In this document: piece by piece, positions 23,741 to 31,614 of the stretch
Numbering within the stretch: the stretch's first letter is position 1
Layout: each line of letters begins with the position of its first letter
Origin: an uncultured Clostridia bacterium
GTDB lineage: Bacteria > Bacillota > Clostridia > Oscillospirales > Oscillospiraceae
NCBI GenBank assembly: GCA_946625125.1
Contig: CAMOSU010000007.1
Span: 1-44,128 of the forward strand
Direction: 5' to 3'
Length of the DNA stretch: 44,128 bases
Notes under the pieces: generated by a model
The model's input: the letters and a program-made list of their open reading frames with translations, nothing else
The model's database searches: none
What the model was told of the DNA's origin: nothing
Position numbers and translations under genes: made by a program

Positions 23741-25758
23741 CCCAGGAGCTGCTGGACCGGGCCAGAGCCCATGACCGGGAGGCCCTGTCCATCCTCTACG
23801 AGACCAGCAGTCTGGAGCTCTACCGCACCATCCGCGCCTTGGTCCGGGACGAGGACCTGGCCATGGACATTCATCAGGACAGCTATATACAGGCCTTCTC
23901 CCACCTGGACCAGCTTCGGGAGGCAGGGCGCTTCCTGCCCTGGCTCCGGCAGATCGCCGTCAATGAGGCCCGGGGGCAGCTTCGGAAAAAGCGGCCCGCC
24001 CTCTTCACCGAGCTGAGCCCCGAGGCGGACGGCCCGGAGTTGGCCCTGCCGGATCCCCGGCCCGAGGTCTCCCCGGAGCTGAGTCTGGAACGGAAGGAGA
24101 ACGCCCGCCTGGTGCGGGAGATTCTGGACGGGCTCAGCGACGGCCAGCGGCTGATTCTTGGCATGTATTACTATGAGGAGATTCCCATCCGGCAAATCGC
24201 GGAGGACACGGGGCTGAGCCCCGGCACCGTCAAGGCCCAGCTCTCCCGGGGCCGGGCCCGGGTGGAGAAGGAGGTCCGGCGTCTGGAGGCCCAGGGGGTG
24301 AAGCTCTACGGTCTGTCTCCCCTGCCCTTTCTCCTGGCTCTGCTGCGAAAAGCGGAGCCCGCCGCCGAAGCGGGAGAGGGGTTTCTGGCCCGGAGGCTGC
24401 CCCGGGGCTTGGAGCAGGCCGGGGTCCATGTGGGGCGCGGCTTCTTCCAGACCGCCCTGGGCCGGGTGAGCCTGGGGATTCTGGCCGCCGCGGTCATGGG
24501 CGGCGGCATACTGACCGGCGGCTGGGTGCGGGAAAGACTGCGCATCGGGGACTATCAGCCCCCCGCATTCCCGGAGACCGAGGAAAACCTGCGCTTGTCC
24601 TCCCCGGAGGATCTCACCACGGAGCCCCTCAGCTCAGAGACCCCGGAGCCCGTACCCCCCACGGAGCCTGTTGAGACCGAAGCCGCCACGCTTTCCCCGG
24701 AAACGGAGCCCTCGGAAAGCGCCGCGCCAGGCGTTCCCCCTCCCGGGACCCCCACCCAGCCCGCGCCGAAGCCCGACAACCCGGCTCCCCAGCCCACGGA
24801 GCCAGAGGGTGCCTTCTGGCTGGAATGGGCCTGGGACACCGGGACCCAGATGGACTGGACCGTGGAGGCGGATGAAACCGGCTTTGGAAGCCCCCGGACC
24901 CTGACGGCGGTGCTTCCCTTGGGGCAAGCCCCGGAGCTCTACCCGGAGGACGAGGGCGTTGTGTCCATCCGCCGTGTACGCTACGACGGCAGCCTGGACA
25001 GGATATCGCTTCCGGATTCCCGGGATTGGGTCAGTCGGTATCAGTGGAGCGTAATCCCTATGGGGGAAGGCAGCACCCGCGTCCACTGCGCCGTGGACGG
25101 TCGGGTGATTCAGACACTCACCGTCACGGTGCGGGTGCCGGTGAAGCTCCTGGACAGCGGGGTGGTGGAAGCCGCCCCCTTCTACAGCGCCACGGAACTC
25201 ACCCTGGCAAACTGCGCCGTGGGGATGCGCTATCAGCTCCGCGCCGCTGTGCTGGGGGAAGAAGCCCCGGTATTCAGCACCGACAACGAGTCTGTGCTCC
25301 GGCTGGAAGGCGTGAGCTGGGAGCCCCTCGGAGCCCTTTCCCGGCAGTATCTGTTATCCTTCCAGATCGTTGGCCCGGGAGACGCCCAGCTCCGTCTCTC
25401 CCTGGGGGGAGAACCGGAACAGACCTGGAGCGTCCACGCGGTCTCCGCGGCGGTGGACCTCAGCGACTCCCAGGAGGATCTGCTGTCCTGGCAGGTCAAC
25501 AGCAGCAGCAGACCACTTTTGATCCTCCCCGGAGGCATGGAATCCCTGTATATCAAGGTCAAGGGGACTGAGGCCCCGGAGATCACCCAGGACAATCCCG
25601 CTGTGATTTCCCTCAGCCCGGTGCGCTCGGACTGGCACGAGGAACGAAACGAGACAGAATTCTGGTATCGGCTCTCCGCCCTGGGCTCCGGGGTCTGCAC
25701 CCTGCGCTGCGTCTTGGGCGGCCGGCAGATCTTCCTTCTCCCCATCGTTGTACCCTGA
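23701..25758 (+). CDS. ECF-type sigma factor fused to a membrane span and extracytoplasmic Ig-like region
   Basis: A 685-residue protein. Residues 15-105 form sigma region 2 (LYRTIRALVRDEDLAMDIHQ, then FLPWLRQIAVNEAR). Residues 135-198 form region 4 with its helix-turn-helix (EEIPIRQIAEDTGLSPGTVK). A single hydrophobic span follows at about 255-277 (VSLGILAAAVMGGGILTGGW). A Pro/Thr/Glu linker to about 365 leads to roughly 320 residues of beta-rich sequence in about three Ig-like units (for example TDNESVLRLEGV and TQDNPAVISLSPV). GGAGG precedes the ATG. The two SLH protein genes downstream are the obvious candidate targets. ECF factors are normally soluble and held by a separate anti-sigma factor, so this fusion is unusual. 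Confidence 0.88.
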   Translation: MPTEAERGSPGPVTQELLDRARAHDREALSILYETSSLELYRTIRALVRDEDLAMDIHQDSYIQAFSHLDQLREAGRFLPWLRQIAVNEARGQLRKKRPALFTELSPEADGPELALPDPRPEVSPELSLERKENARLVREILDGLSDGQRLILGMYYYEEIPIRQIAEDTGLSPGTVKAQLSRGRARVEKEVRRLEAQGVKLYGLSPLPFLLALLRKAEPAAEAGEGFLARRLPRGLEQAGVHVGRGFFQTALGRVSLGILAAAVMGGGILTGGWVRERLRIGDYQPPAFPETEENLRLSSPEDLTTEPLSSETPEPVPPTEPVETEAATLSPETEPSESAAPGVPPPGTPTQPAPKPDNPAPQPTEPEGAFWLEWAWDTGTQMDWTVEADETGFGSPRTLTAVLPLGQAPELYPEDEGVVSIRRVRYDGSLDRISLPDSRDWVSRYQWSVIPMGEGSTRVHCAVDGRVIQTLTVTVRVPVKLLDSGVVEAAPFYSATELTLANCAVGMRYQLRAAVLGEEAPVFSTDNESVLRLEGVSWEPLGALSRQYLLSFQIVGPGDAQLRLSLGGEPEQTWSVHAVSAAVDLSDSQEDLLSWQVNSSSRPLLILPGGMESLYIKVKGTEAPEITQDNPAVISLSPVRSDWHEERNETEFWYRLSALGSGVCTLRCVLGGRQIFLLPIVVP

Positions 25759-25797
25759 AGCTTTATCCATATTTAACAGAAAGTGAGGAACTGAACA

Positions 25798-27285
25798 ATG
25801 AAACGAACCCTTTGCGCCCTGCTGGCGGTTTTGCTGCTGGCGGGCATGCTCCCTGCGGCCAGCCCCAAGGCGAAAGCCGCGGTCAACCCCGGCTTCCAGG
25901 CTCTGAGCCAATATCTCCTGGAAAACGGAGAGCACGACTCTATTTTCGGATATGAATGGTATGGTTTTTCCACGGAGAAATCCATGTGGAGCAGCGGGAG
26001 CGCAAGCTGCTGTACAGGCCTGCACCTGCAGTATTTCCCGCAAGACAATAGCATCGAAATCCTGGCAAGTCTTAGGTTCAGAGATGAGCTTTGTAACGTC
26101 GGCCCGTATGATCTGCATATGATATTGAATGGTGACGGGTCATACATCAACATCTATTGCAGCACCTCTGACGGCGAGGCCCGTTATACCCTGAACCCTG
26201 CCGCCATTACCCGGACAACCATCTGGAACGCCTATGAATATCTGGATGGTGACTGCCCCCACAGCAGACTGGACGACGCCGCCTCCACGCTGCTGAAGGA
26301 GAGCCTGGATGCCTTACAGCTCATTCTGAACCAAAAGGGTAAGAGCATCGCGGACCTGGGCTTTACCGCCTATCAGACCGGCCATGTCCACCAGTGGGAC
26401 GCCGGAACACTGACATACGAGCCCACCTGCGGAGGCTTAGCGGAGCGGGAATACCGCTGCTCCGTCTGCCACAGCATTGCCCTGGAATATCTGTTGACAG
26501 TGGGGGACCACGTATGGGACCAGGGCACTGTGATCCAGGAGCCAAGCTGTACGGAGGAAGGCCGCTTTGTCCAAACCTGCACCGTATGCGGGCATTTGAA
26601 GTATACCCTGCTTCCCGCCCTGGGGCATAGCTGGAGCTTTACCCGGCAGGTGGGATCTCTGGTGGGCTGGGAACCCCTGCATTACGGCAGAGCCGTCTAC
26701 ACCTGCAACCGCTGTGGAGAAACCAAAGACGGCCGTATCTGCGCCGGGGAGGTCTTCACCGACATGCCCGAAGACGAGCACTGGGCCCATGACGCCATTG
26801 ACTGGGCTTACTTTGGCGGCATTACCTCCGGCACCACCCCCAGCACCTTCTCCCCGGACATGACCATCACCCGCTCCCAGGCCGTGACCTTCCTCTGGGC
26901 CGCGGCGGGCAAGCCCGAGCCGGAAACCACCGAGAATCCCTTCACGGATGTGACGGAAAGCGACTACTTCTACAAGCCCGTGCTCTGGGCCAGAGAGAAG
27001 GGTGTCACCTCCGGCACCGGCCCCAATACCTTCGGCCCCTACGAGGTCTGCACCCGCTCCCAGATCGTCACCTTCCTCTGGGCCGCGGCGGGCAAGCCTG
27101 AGCCGGAAACCACCGAGAATCCCTTCCAGGATGTGCTGGAGACCGACTTCTTCTACAGGGCCGTCCTCTGGGCCAAGGAAAACGGCGTCACCTCCGGCAC
27201 CGCCGCGAACACCTTTGGCTCCTTTGATGTCTGCACCCGGGCCCAGGTGGTCACCTTCCTCTACAAGGCCGACATGCTTTCCTGA
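25798..27285 (+). CDS. Secreted SLH-domain surface protein 1
   Basis: A 495-residue exported protein with an N-terminal signal peptide (LLAVLLLAGMLPAASPKAKA). Residues 30-195 form a unique domain. At about 200-315 are repeated CxxC units of the PTC...YRCSVCH and PSC...QTCTVCG type, with His residues, resembling small secreted metal-binding repeats. Three SLH repeats close the protein (FTDMPEDEHWAHDAIDWAYF, then FTDVTESDYFYKPVLWA, then FQDVLETDFFYRAVLWA). Such repeats tether proteins to cell-wall polymers. It starts 39 bp after the sigma-factor stop and is probably in the same operon. A paralogue follows at 27564. Confidence 0.9.
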   Translation: MKRTLCALLAVLLLAGMLPAASPKAKAAVNPGFQALSQYLLENGEHDSIFGYEWYGFSTEKSMWSSGSASCCTGLHLQYFPQDNSIEILASLRFRDELCNVGPYDLHMILNGDGSYINIYCSTSDGEARYTLNPAAITRTTIWNAYEYLDGDCPHSRLDDAASTLLKESLDALQLILNQKGKSIADLGFTAYQTGHVHQWDAGTLTYEPTCGGLAEREYRCSVCHSIALEYLLTVGDHVWDQGTVIQEPSCTEEGRFVQTCTVCGHLKYTLLPALGHSWSFTRQVGSLVGWEPLHYGRAVYTCNRCGETKDGRICAGEVFTDMPEDEHWAHDAIDWAYFGGITSGTTPSTFSPDMTITRSQAVTFLWAAAGKPEPETTENPFTDVTESDYFYKPVLWAREKGVTSGTGPNTFGPYEVCTRSQIVTFLWAAAGKPEPETTENPFQDVLETDFFYRAVLWAKENGVTSGTAANTFGSFDVCTRAQVVTFLYKADMLS

Positions 27286-27308
27286 TTCGTATCTGTTCAG
27301 TAGCCCCT

Positions 27309-27396
27309 CCTGTCATTTCGAACGAAGTGAGAAATCCGTCCCCTTTTTCTGGAAAAGAACGGATTTCTCGGCGATCAATCGCCTCGAAATGACAGG
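27309..27396. repeat. 88-bp palindromic intergenic element
   Basis: The outer arms CCTGTCATTTCGA and TCGAAATGACAGG are perfect complements, as are the inner arms GAGAAATCCGT and ACGGATTTCTC. The right arm also holds a nested GGCGAT-CA-ATCGCC hairpin. The left arm is a variant of the GTCATTCTGAGCGAAG family seen at 32 and 118. One arm recurs at 36165-36194. It could end transcription of the upstream SLH gene, but it lacks a clean T-run. Confidence 0.8.
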
Positions 27397-27486
27397 CTGC
27401 TGAATAACTACCCTGATTCTTTCCCCGGAGGCTGTCAACCAAAGGGAGGGCTGCAGCGTCTATTCTGTAGATACCGGAAAAAAACC

Positions 27487-27515
27487 TTTACTTTTCAACA
27501 ATGCCATGCTATCAT
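27487..27515 (+). promoter_or_regulatory. Possible promoter for SLH protein 2
   Basis: TTTACT (27487-27492), a 17-bp spacer and TATCAT (27510-27515), about 50 bases before the ATG. The match to sigma-A is moderate. AAACCTTT at 27482-27489 also occurs at 23470-23477 upstream of the sigma-factor gene, so this could instead be an ECF-type promoter. Confidence 0.5.
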
Positions 27516-27563
27516 AAATATGGCGAAAGCCAAATTATTCCAATGAAAGAGAGGAACCCTGCA

Positions 27564-28994
27564 ATGAAAACCCGCGTTCTGTCCCTGCTCCTGGCACTGG
27601 TGCTCCTGGTGAGCGTGCTGACGGTCTCTGCCAGCGCCGCCAGCGCCAAGGATGTTCACACTTACCTCAAGAACCTGGCCATGGAGGGCCAGTACAACGC
27701 TGACGCTCACTGGTATGAGAACGGCTTTGTACTGGATTCCGACAACGGCGTGTTCTACGGCGTCTATTACCTGGAGCAAACCGGGTACATCGAGTGCAGC
27801 ATGGTTACAAACAATTTTGAGGTCACCTGGCGAATCTCCAGCAACCCCTCCCCCGCCTACACCGCCTTTATCCGGGTGTACGACGACAGCCACACCACCG
27901 GCAACGTCAGCATCGGCGCCGGGTACAACGGCTCCAACTACGGCTCCTTCAGCTCCTTCTCCGGCGACACCAGTCTGAAAGCCACCATGCTCCAGGTACT
28001 CAACTCCTGGCTGCCCATGTTGGTGGAAATCACCCGGGCTGTCATCAATGAGAACGACTACAGCCTGGCGGACCTGGGGATCACCGGCTACAAGGCCTGC
28101 AGCTACTGGCACGCCTATGACCACGGCCGCGTCACCCAGCAGCCCACCTGTGTGGCCGAGGGCGTCATGACCTACACCTGCCGGGTCTGCGGGACTGCGC
28201 GCACCGAATCCATCGAAGCCACCGGCAATCACATTTGGGACGCCGGCCGGGTGCTGGTGGAGCCCGGCTGCACCACCGAGGGCGTTTACCGTTATACCTG
28301 CACCGTCTGCGGCACCAACACCATGGACGTAAGCCTTCCCGCCCTGGGCCATGCCTGGTCCCTGACTGAGGCGGAGGGGAGCTTCCACGACGCTGCCCAG
28401 TATACCTGCACCCGCTGCGGAGAGACCAAAGATGGCCGTCTCTGTGCCGGTGAGGTCTTCACCGACATGCCCGGAGAGGACCACTGGGCCCATAACGCCA
28501 TTGACTGGGCTTACTTTGGCGGCATCACCTCCGGCACCACCCCCAACACCTTCTCCCCGGAAATGACCATCACCCGCTCCCAGGCCGTGACCTTCCTCTG
28601 GGCCGCGGCGGACAAGCCTGAGCCGGAAAGCACTGAGAATCCCTTCACGGATGTGACGAATAGCGACTACTTCTACAAGCCCGTGCTCTGGGCCAGAGAG
28701 AACGGCGTCACCTCCGGCACCGGCCCCAATACCTTCGGCCCCTACGAGGTCTGCACCCGCTCCCAGATCGTCACCTTCCTCTGGGCCGCCGCTGGCAAGC
28801 CTGAGCCGGAAAGCACTGAGAATCCCTTCCAGGATGTGCTGGAGACCGACTACTTCTACAAGGCTGTCCTCTGGGCAAGAGAAAACGGCATCACCTCCGG
28901 CACCGCCACGGACACCTTCGGCTCCTACGACGTCTGCACCAGAGCCCAGGTGGTCACCTTCCTGTATAAGGCCAGCATGGTTCCTGCGGGATAA
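27564..28994 (+). CDS. Secreted SLH-domain surface protein 2
   Basis: A 476-residue paralogue of the protein at 25798. A signal peptide (VLSLLLALVLLVSVLTVSAS) is followed by a different N-terminal domain (about 30-190), two CxxC repeat units (YTCRVCG, YTCTVCG), a YTCTRCGETKDGRLCAGEVF hinge and three SLH repeats nearly identical to those of the first. I chose the ATG at 27564 because GAGAGGAA lies 8 bases upstream and the signal peptide starts there; an open frame reaches back to 27501. The near-identical C-terminal halves suggest recent duplication or gene conversion, while the N-termini have diverged. Confidence 0.9.
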   Translation: MKTRVLSLLLALVLLVSVLTVSASAASAKDVHTYLKNLAMEGQYNADAHWYENGFVLDSDNGVFYGVYYLEQTGYIECSMVTNNFEVTWRISSNPSPAYTAFIRVYDDSHTTGNVSIGAGYNGSNYGSFSSFSGDTSLKATMLQVLNSWLPMLVEITRAVINENDYSLADLGITGYKACSYWHAYDHGRVTQQPTCVAEGVMTYTCRVCGTARTESIEATGNHIWDAGRVLVEPGCTTEGVYRYTCTVCGTNTMDVSLPALGHAWSLTEAEGSFHDAAQYTCTRCGETKDGRLCAGEVFTDMPGEDHWAHNAIDWAYFGGITSGTTPNTFSPEMTITRSQAVTFLWAAADKPEPESTENPFTDVTNSDYFYKPVLWARENGVTSGTGPNTFGPYEVCTRSQIVTFLWAAAGKPEPESTENPFQDVLETDYFYKAVLWARENGITSGTATDTFGSYDVCTRAQVVTFLYKASMVPAG

Positions 28995-29014
28995 GCCTCC
29001 CGTGGGAGAAGCTC

Positions 29015-29071
29015 CCGCCCCATAAGAAAAACGCCCGTGCTCGGAACACGGGCGTTTTTCTTATGGGGCGG
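29015..29071. terminator. Bidirectional terminator between convergent genes
   Basis: A perfect 25-bp stem (29015-29039 with 29047-29071) around a seven-base loop. The arms contain A5 and T5 runs, so each strand has a G/C-rich inner stem followed by U-rich sequence. It lies between the stop of SLH protein 2 (plus) and the stop of the SGNH gene (minus). Confidence 0.92.
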
Positions 29072-29088
29072 CGGATTGCCGATGTGAT

Positions 29089-30051
29089 TCAGGGATGCTC
29101 CACCGCGGCGCCTTCCGCCTCGGGATTGTCGGGGCTTTCCGGCGCCCAGGGATGCTTGGCGTCCACCACCGCGTGCTCCAGCAGGTAGTCGTGCCAGAGG
29201 GAATAGTAGCTGGCCTTGAGATGGACCCCATCGCCGGTGTACTCCGAGGGCAGATGATCGGTGCCGTCGTTGAGGGCGTCGTTGACCTCCAGATAGAAGG
29301 TGTCCACATCGTTGGCCAGAACCCGGATGGCCTCGTTTTTCTCCTTGATGTTGGCGGTGGAAAATACGGGATAGCTGGCCTCGTGGTTCTGGGTGACGTA
29401 GCAGATGCTCTGAATGTAGATCAGGGCGTCGGGCTGATAGCTTCGGATCTCCTCAACGACCTCCCGGTACTTGTCCGCAAAGGCCGAGGTATCATAACCG
29501 CATTCGTTGATGCCGAACATGATATAGATTTTGCCGAACTGCATCCCCTTCAGCAGATTTCGGATGCCGGTGAAGCCGTAGGCCTCGATGTCCGTGTCCA
29601 TGATTTTGAAGATGGTCATGGAGGTGCCGGAATAATGCTTGCAGGCCCCGGGAGTGCTGTAGAGCCACAGGCCGTCGGTGCGGGAGTCTCCGATGAACAG
29701 GGCGTCGGAGAAATAGCTGTCGTCCACGGTCATCATCCGGGACGGAGGCTCTGTGGGCAGAGGCTCCGTGGTGGTGGGAAGGGTGGGAAGCTCCTGGGTG
29801 CTCACCACGGGCTCCGTCTGGGGAGCGGCCTCCGTGGTGGAATTTACGCTGGGCTTAGAGTCGCCGGTATCATATGCGCCGGTCTGGGTAGTGTCCGCAC
29901 TCAGCGCGGGATCAGAGGGGGCGGGGGCCTTCTCCTTCAGGGACTTGATTCCCATGAGGATGAAGAATACCACGCCCACTGCCAACAGGGCAATCAGCAG
30001 GGGGGAATTCAGCACGGAGCCCCGGCTGCTTCGGGGAGTTCTTTCGTTCAT
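29089..30051 (-). CDS. Membrane-anchored SGNH/GDSL hydrolase-like protein
   Basis: A 320-residue protein with a basic cytoplasmic start, one span at about 16-36 (LLIALLAVGVVFFILMGI) and a Thr/Pro/Glu linker to about 105. The SGNH domain follows: block I FIGDSRTDG with the catalytic Ser near 121, block III GINECGYD (Glu in place of the usual Asp partner of Asn), and DGVHL with the catalytic Asp-His pair near 274. It follows the MBOAT gene by 20 bp on the same strand. Together they resemble AlgI plus AlgX/PatB-type pairs that O-acetylate extracellular polymers. The exact polymer cannot be seen. Confidence 0.85.
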   Translation of the reverse strand: MNERTPRSSRGSVLNSPLLIALLAVGVVFFILMGIKSLKEKAPAPSDPALSADTTQTGAYDTGDSKPSVNSTTEAAPQTEPVVSTQELPTLPTTTEPLPTEPPSRMMTVDDSYFSDALFIGDSRTDGLWLYSTPGACKHYSGTSMTIFKIMDTDIEAYGFTGIRNLLKGMQFGKIYIMFGINECGYDTSAFADKYREVVEEIRSYQPDALIYIQSICYVTQNHEASYPVFSTANIKEKNEAIRVLANDVDTFYLEVNDALNDGTDHLPSEYTGDGVHLKASYYSLWHDYLLEHAVVDAKHPWAPESPDNPEAEGAAVEHP

Positions 30052-30071
30052 ATCGCTTGCTCCTTACGCCA

Positions 30072-31391
30072 TCAGAAGTTCAAATACATAAAGGGATTGT
30101 TGCCGCTGCGGTTCAGCTCGTAGACCGCGTACCAGAAGACGGCAGCCAGGGCAATGGCGCCGACCCAGGTTTTTCCGAAGCGGTGGATCAGCTTCTCCGG
30201 CAGGGGGAAGCAGAACAGCACCCCCAGGATCAGATAGACGGCAAACTGCTTGAGATACATCCAGAACACGCCCTGGACCACCACGCCTCCGGTGCCGAAG
30301 AAGGGGAAGAGCCGGGAGAAATAGGCCGCCAGCTCCCCGGTGTCGTTGATCTTGAAGCAGACCCAGGTCAGGGGAATCAAAAACAGCACCCAGATGTGGG
30401 ACAGCAGCTTGTTCCTGGCCAGAATCGGCCCCAGCCAAAGCTTTTCCAGGACGATGAACACCCCCAGGGACATGCCCCAGAGCAGGAAGTTCCAGCCCAG
30501 CCCATGCCACAGGGAGGTCAGAAGCCAGACAATCAGGATGTTCAGCACCGTGCGCCCGGTGCCTGCCCGGCTGCCTCCCAGGGGGATATAGACATAATCG
30601 GTGAACCAGCGGGTCAGGGTCATGTGCCAGCGCCGGTAGTAGTCCCCGATGGAGCGGGCCAGATAGGGATAATTGAAGTTTTGGGGAAGCTGATAGCCCA
30701 GAAGCCCCGCGATGCCCAGGGCCATGTTGGTATAGGCCTGCCACTCAATATAGAGCTGGATGCTGAAGCTGAAGGCCCCCAGCCAGGCCAGCGGCACCGG
30801 CAGGGACTCAAAGCCGATTTTTACCAGCTCGTTCCAGAGAATCGCCAGCTTGTCCGCAATGAAGATTTTCATGGCAAAGCCCGTGACGAAATTCTCCAGT
30901 CCCGTCTGGAAGGCGGCGGCCCCCATCCGGGGCTTATCCAGCTCCGTGCCGAAGCCGCCGTAGCGGGTGATGGGACCCATGAGGAACTTGGGATAGAAGA
31001 AGGCGTAGTTGGCAAAGCGCACCGGGTCATACTCCGCCCGCAGGGTCCCCCGTCCGATGTCCGCCAGATAGGTGATGAAGGCGAAGGTGTAGAAGCTGAT
31101 GCCCACAGGCAGTACCCGCAGGAGCTTGAAGGTGGCCAAGGCGATCACATTCACCGCCACCGCCAGGGCCATGGTCAGCTTTCGATGAGAGGAGTACTGG
31201 ATGCACCAGCCCAGCAGAAAATTCACCACGGCAAAGAGCAGAGCCCACAGGGCTCCGATTACGGAGTTCATGGCCATGAACACCACGCTGCCCACAAGCA
31301 GCAGATACCGCCGGTACTGGCCGGGGCAGAGCCCGTACAGCACCAGGAAGGCCGCAAAGAACCAGAGGAAGGAGATACTGGTAAAGCTCAT
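30072..31391 (-). CDS. MBOAT-family O-acyltransferase (AlgI/DltB-like)
   Basis: A 439-residue polytopic membrane protein that moves acyl groups, usually acetyl, across the membrane for transfer to polysaccharide or teichoic acid. Family motifs: LPVGISFYTFAFITYLAD, FFYPKFLMGPITRYG, WHMTLTRWFTDYVYIPLGGS, and the catalytic histidine in SLWHGLGWNF (near residue 294). About eleven spans are visible. No dltA or dltC accompanies it, and the partner is an SGNH protein, so AlgI-like O-acetylation is more likely than D-alanylation. AGAGGT precedes the ATG. Its own promoter is at 31430-31458. Confidence 0.92.
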   Translation of the reverse strand: MSFTSISFLWFFAAFLVLYGLCPGQYRRYLLLVGSVVFMAMNSVIGALWALLFAVVNFLLGWCIQYSSHRKLTMALAVAVNVIALATFKLLRVLPVGISFYTFAFITYLADIGRGTLRAEYDPVRFANYAFFYPKFLMGPITRYGGFGTELDKPRMGAAAFQTGLENFVTGFAMKIFIADKLAILWNELVKIGFESLPVPLAWLGAFSFSIQLYIEWQAYTNMALGIAGLLGYQLPQNFNYPYLARSIGDYYRRWHMTLTRWFTDYVYIPLGGSRAGTGRTVLNILIVWLLTSLWHGLGWNFLLWGMSLGVFIVLEKLWLGPILARNKLLSHIWVLFLIPLTWVCFKINDTGELAAYFSRLFPFFGTGGVVVQGVFWMYLKQFAVYLILGVLFCFPLPEKLIHRFGKTWVGAIALAAVFWYAVYELNRSGNNPFMYLNF

Positions 31392-31429
31392 GGATGTTAC
31401 CTCTCTGTGTTTGTTTACTCTATTTGTTT

Positions 31430-31458
31430 ATTATACCACGTTCCCGGCGGAAAATCAA
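31430..31458 (-). promoter_or_regulatory. Promoter for the MBOAT-SGNH operon
   Basis: On the minus strand TTGATT (31453-31458), a 17-bp spacer and TATAAT (31430-31435). The start site falls about 30 bases before the ATG at 31391. Confidence 0.82.
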
Positions 31459-31552
31459 TCCATACTTCCGCCTCCTTCCCCGATTTTCGACAGTCACTGG
31501 AGATTCCGAAGCAGAAAGGCTCCGGAGTCCCCCCTGACGGGAAAACCTCGTC

Positions 31553-31581
31553 TTGCAATCCCTGCCGCGATTTGCTATAAT
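31553..31581 (+). promoter_or_regulatory. Promoter for the shikimate operon
   Basis: TTGCAA (31553-31558), a 17-bp spacer and TATAAT (31576-31581). The predicted leader to the ATG at 31615 is only about 27 bases, leaving no room for a T-box or attenuator. Confidence 0.83.
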
Positions 31582-31614
31582 TGGGTCAGAACACAAGGGG
31601 CGGAGGCGGAAACC

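Noticed and set aside
31582-31614. Attenuator or T-box in front of the shikimate operon
   Set aside because: The leader is about 27 bases with no hairpins or leader peptide.
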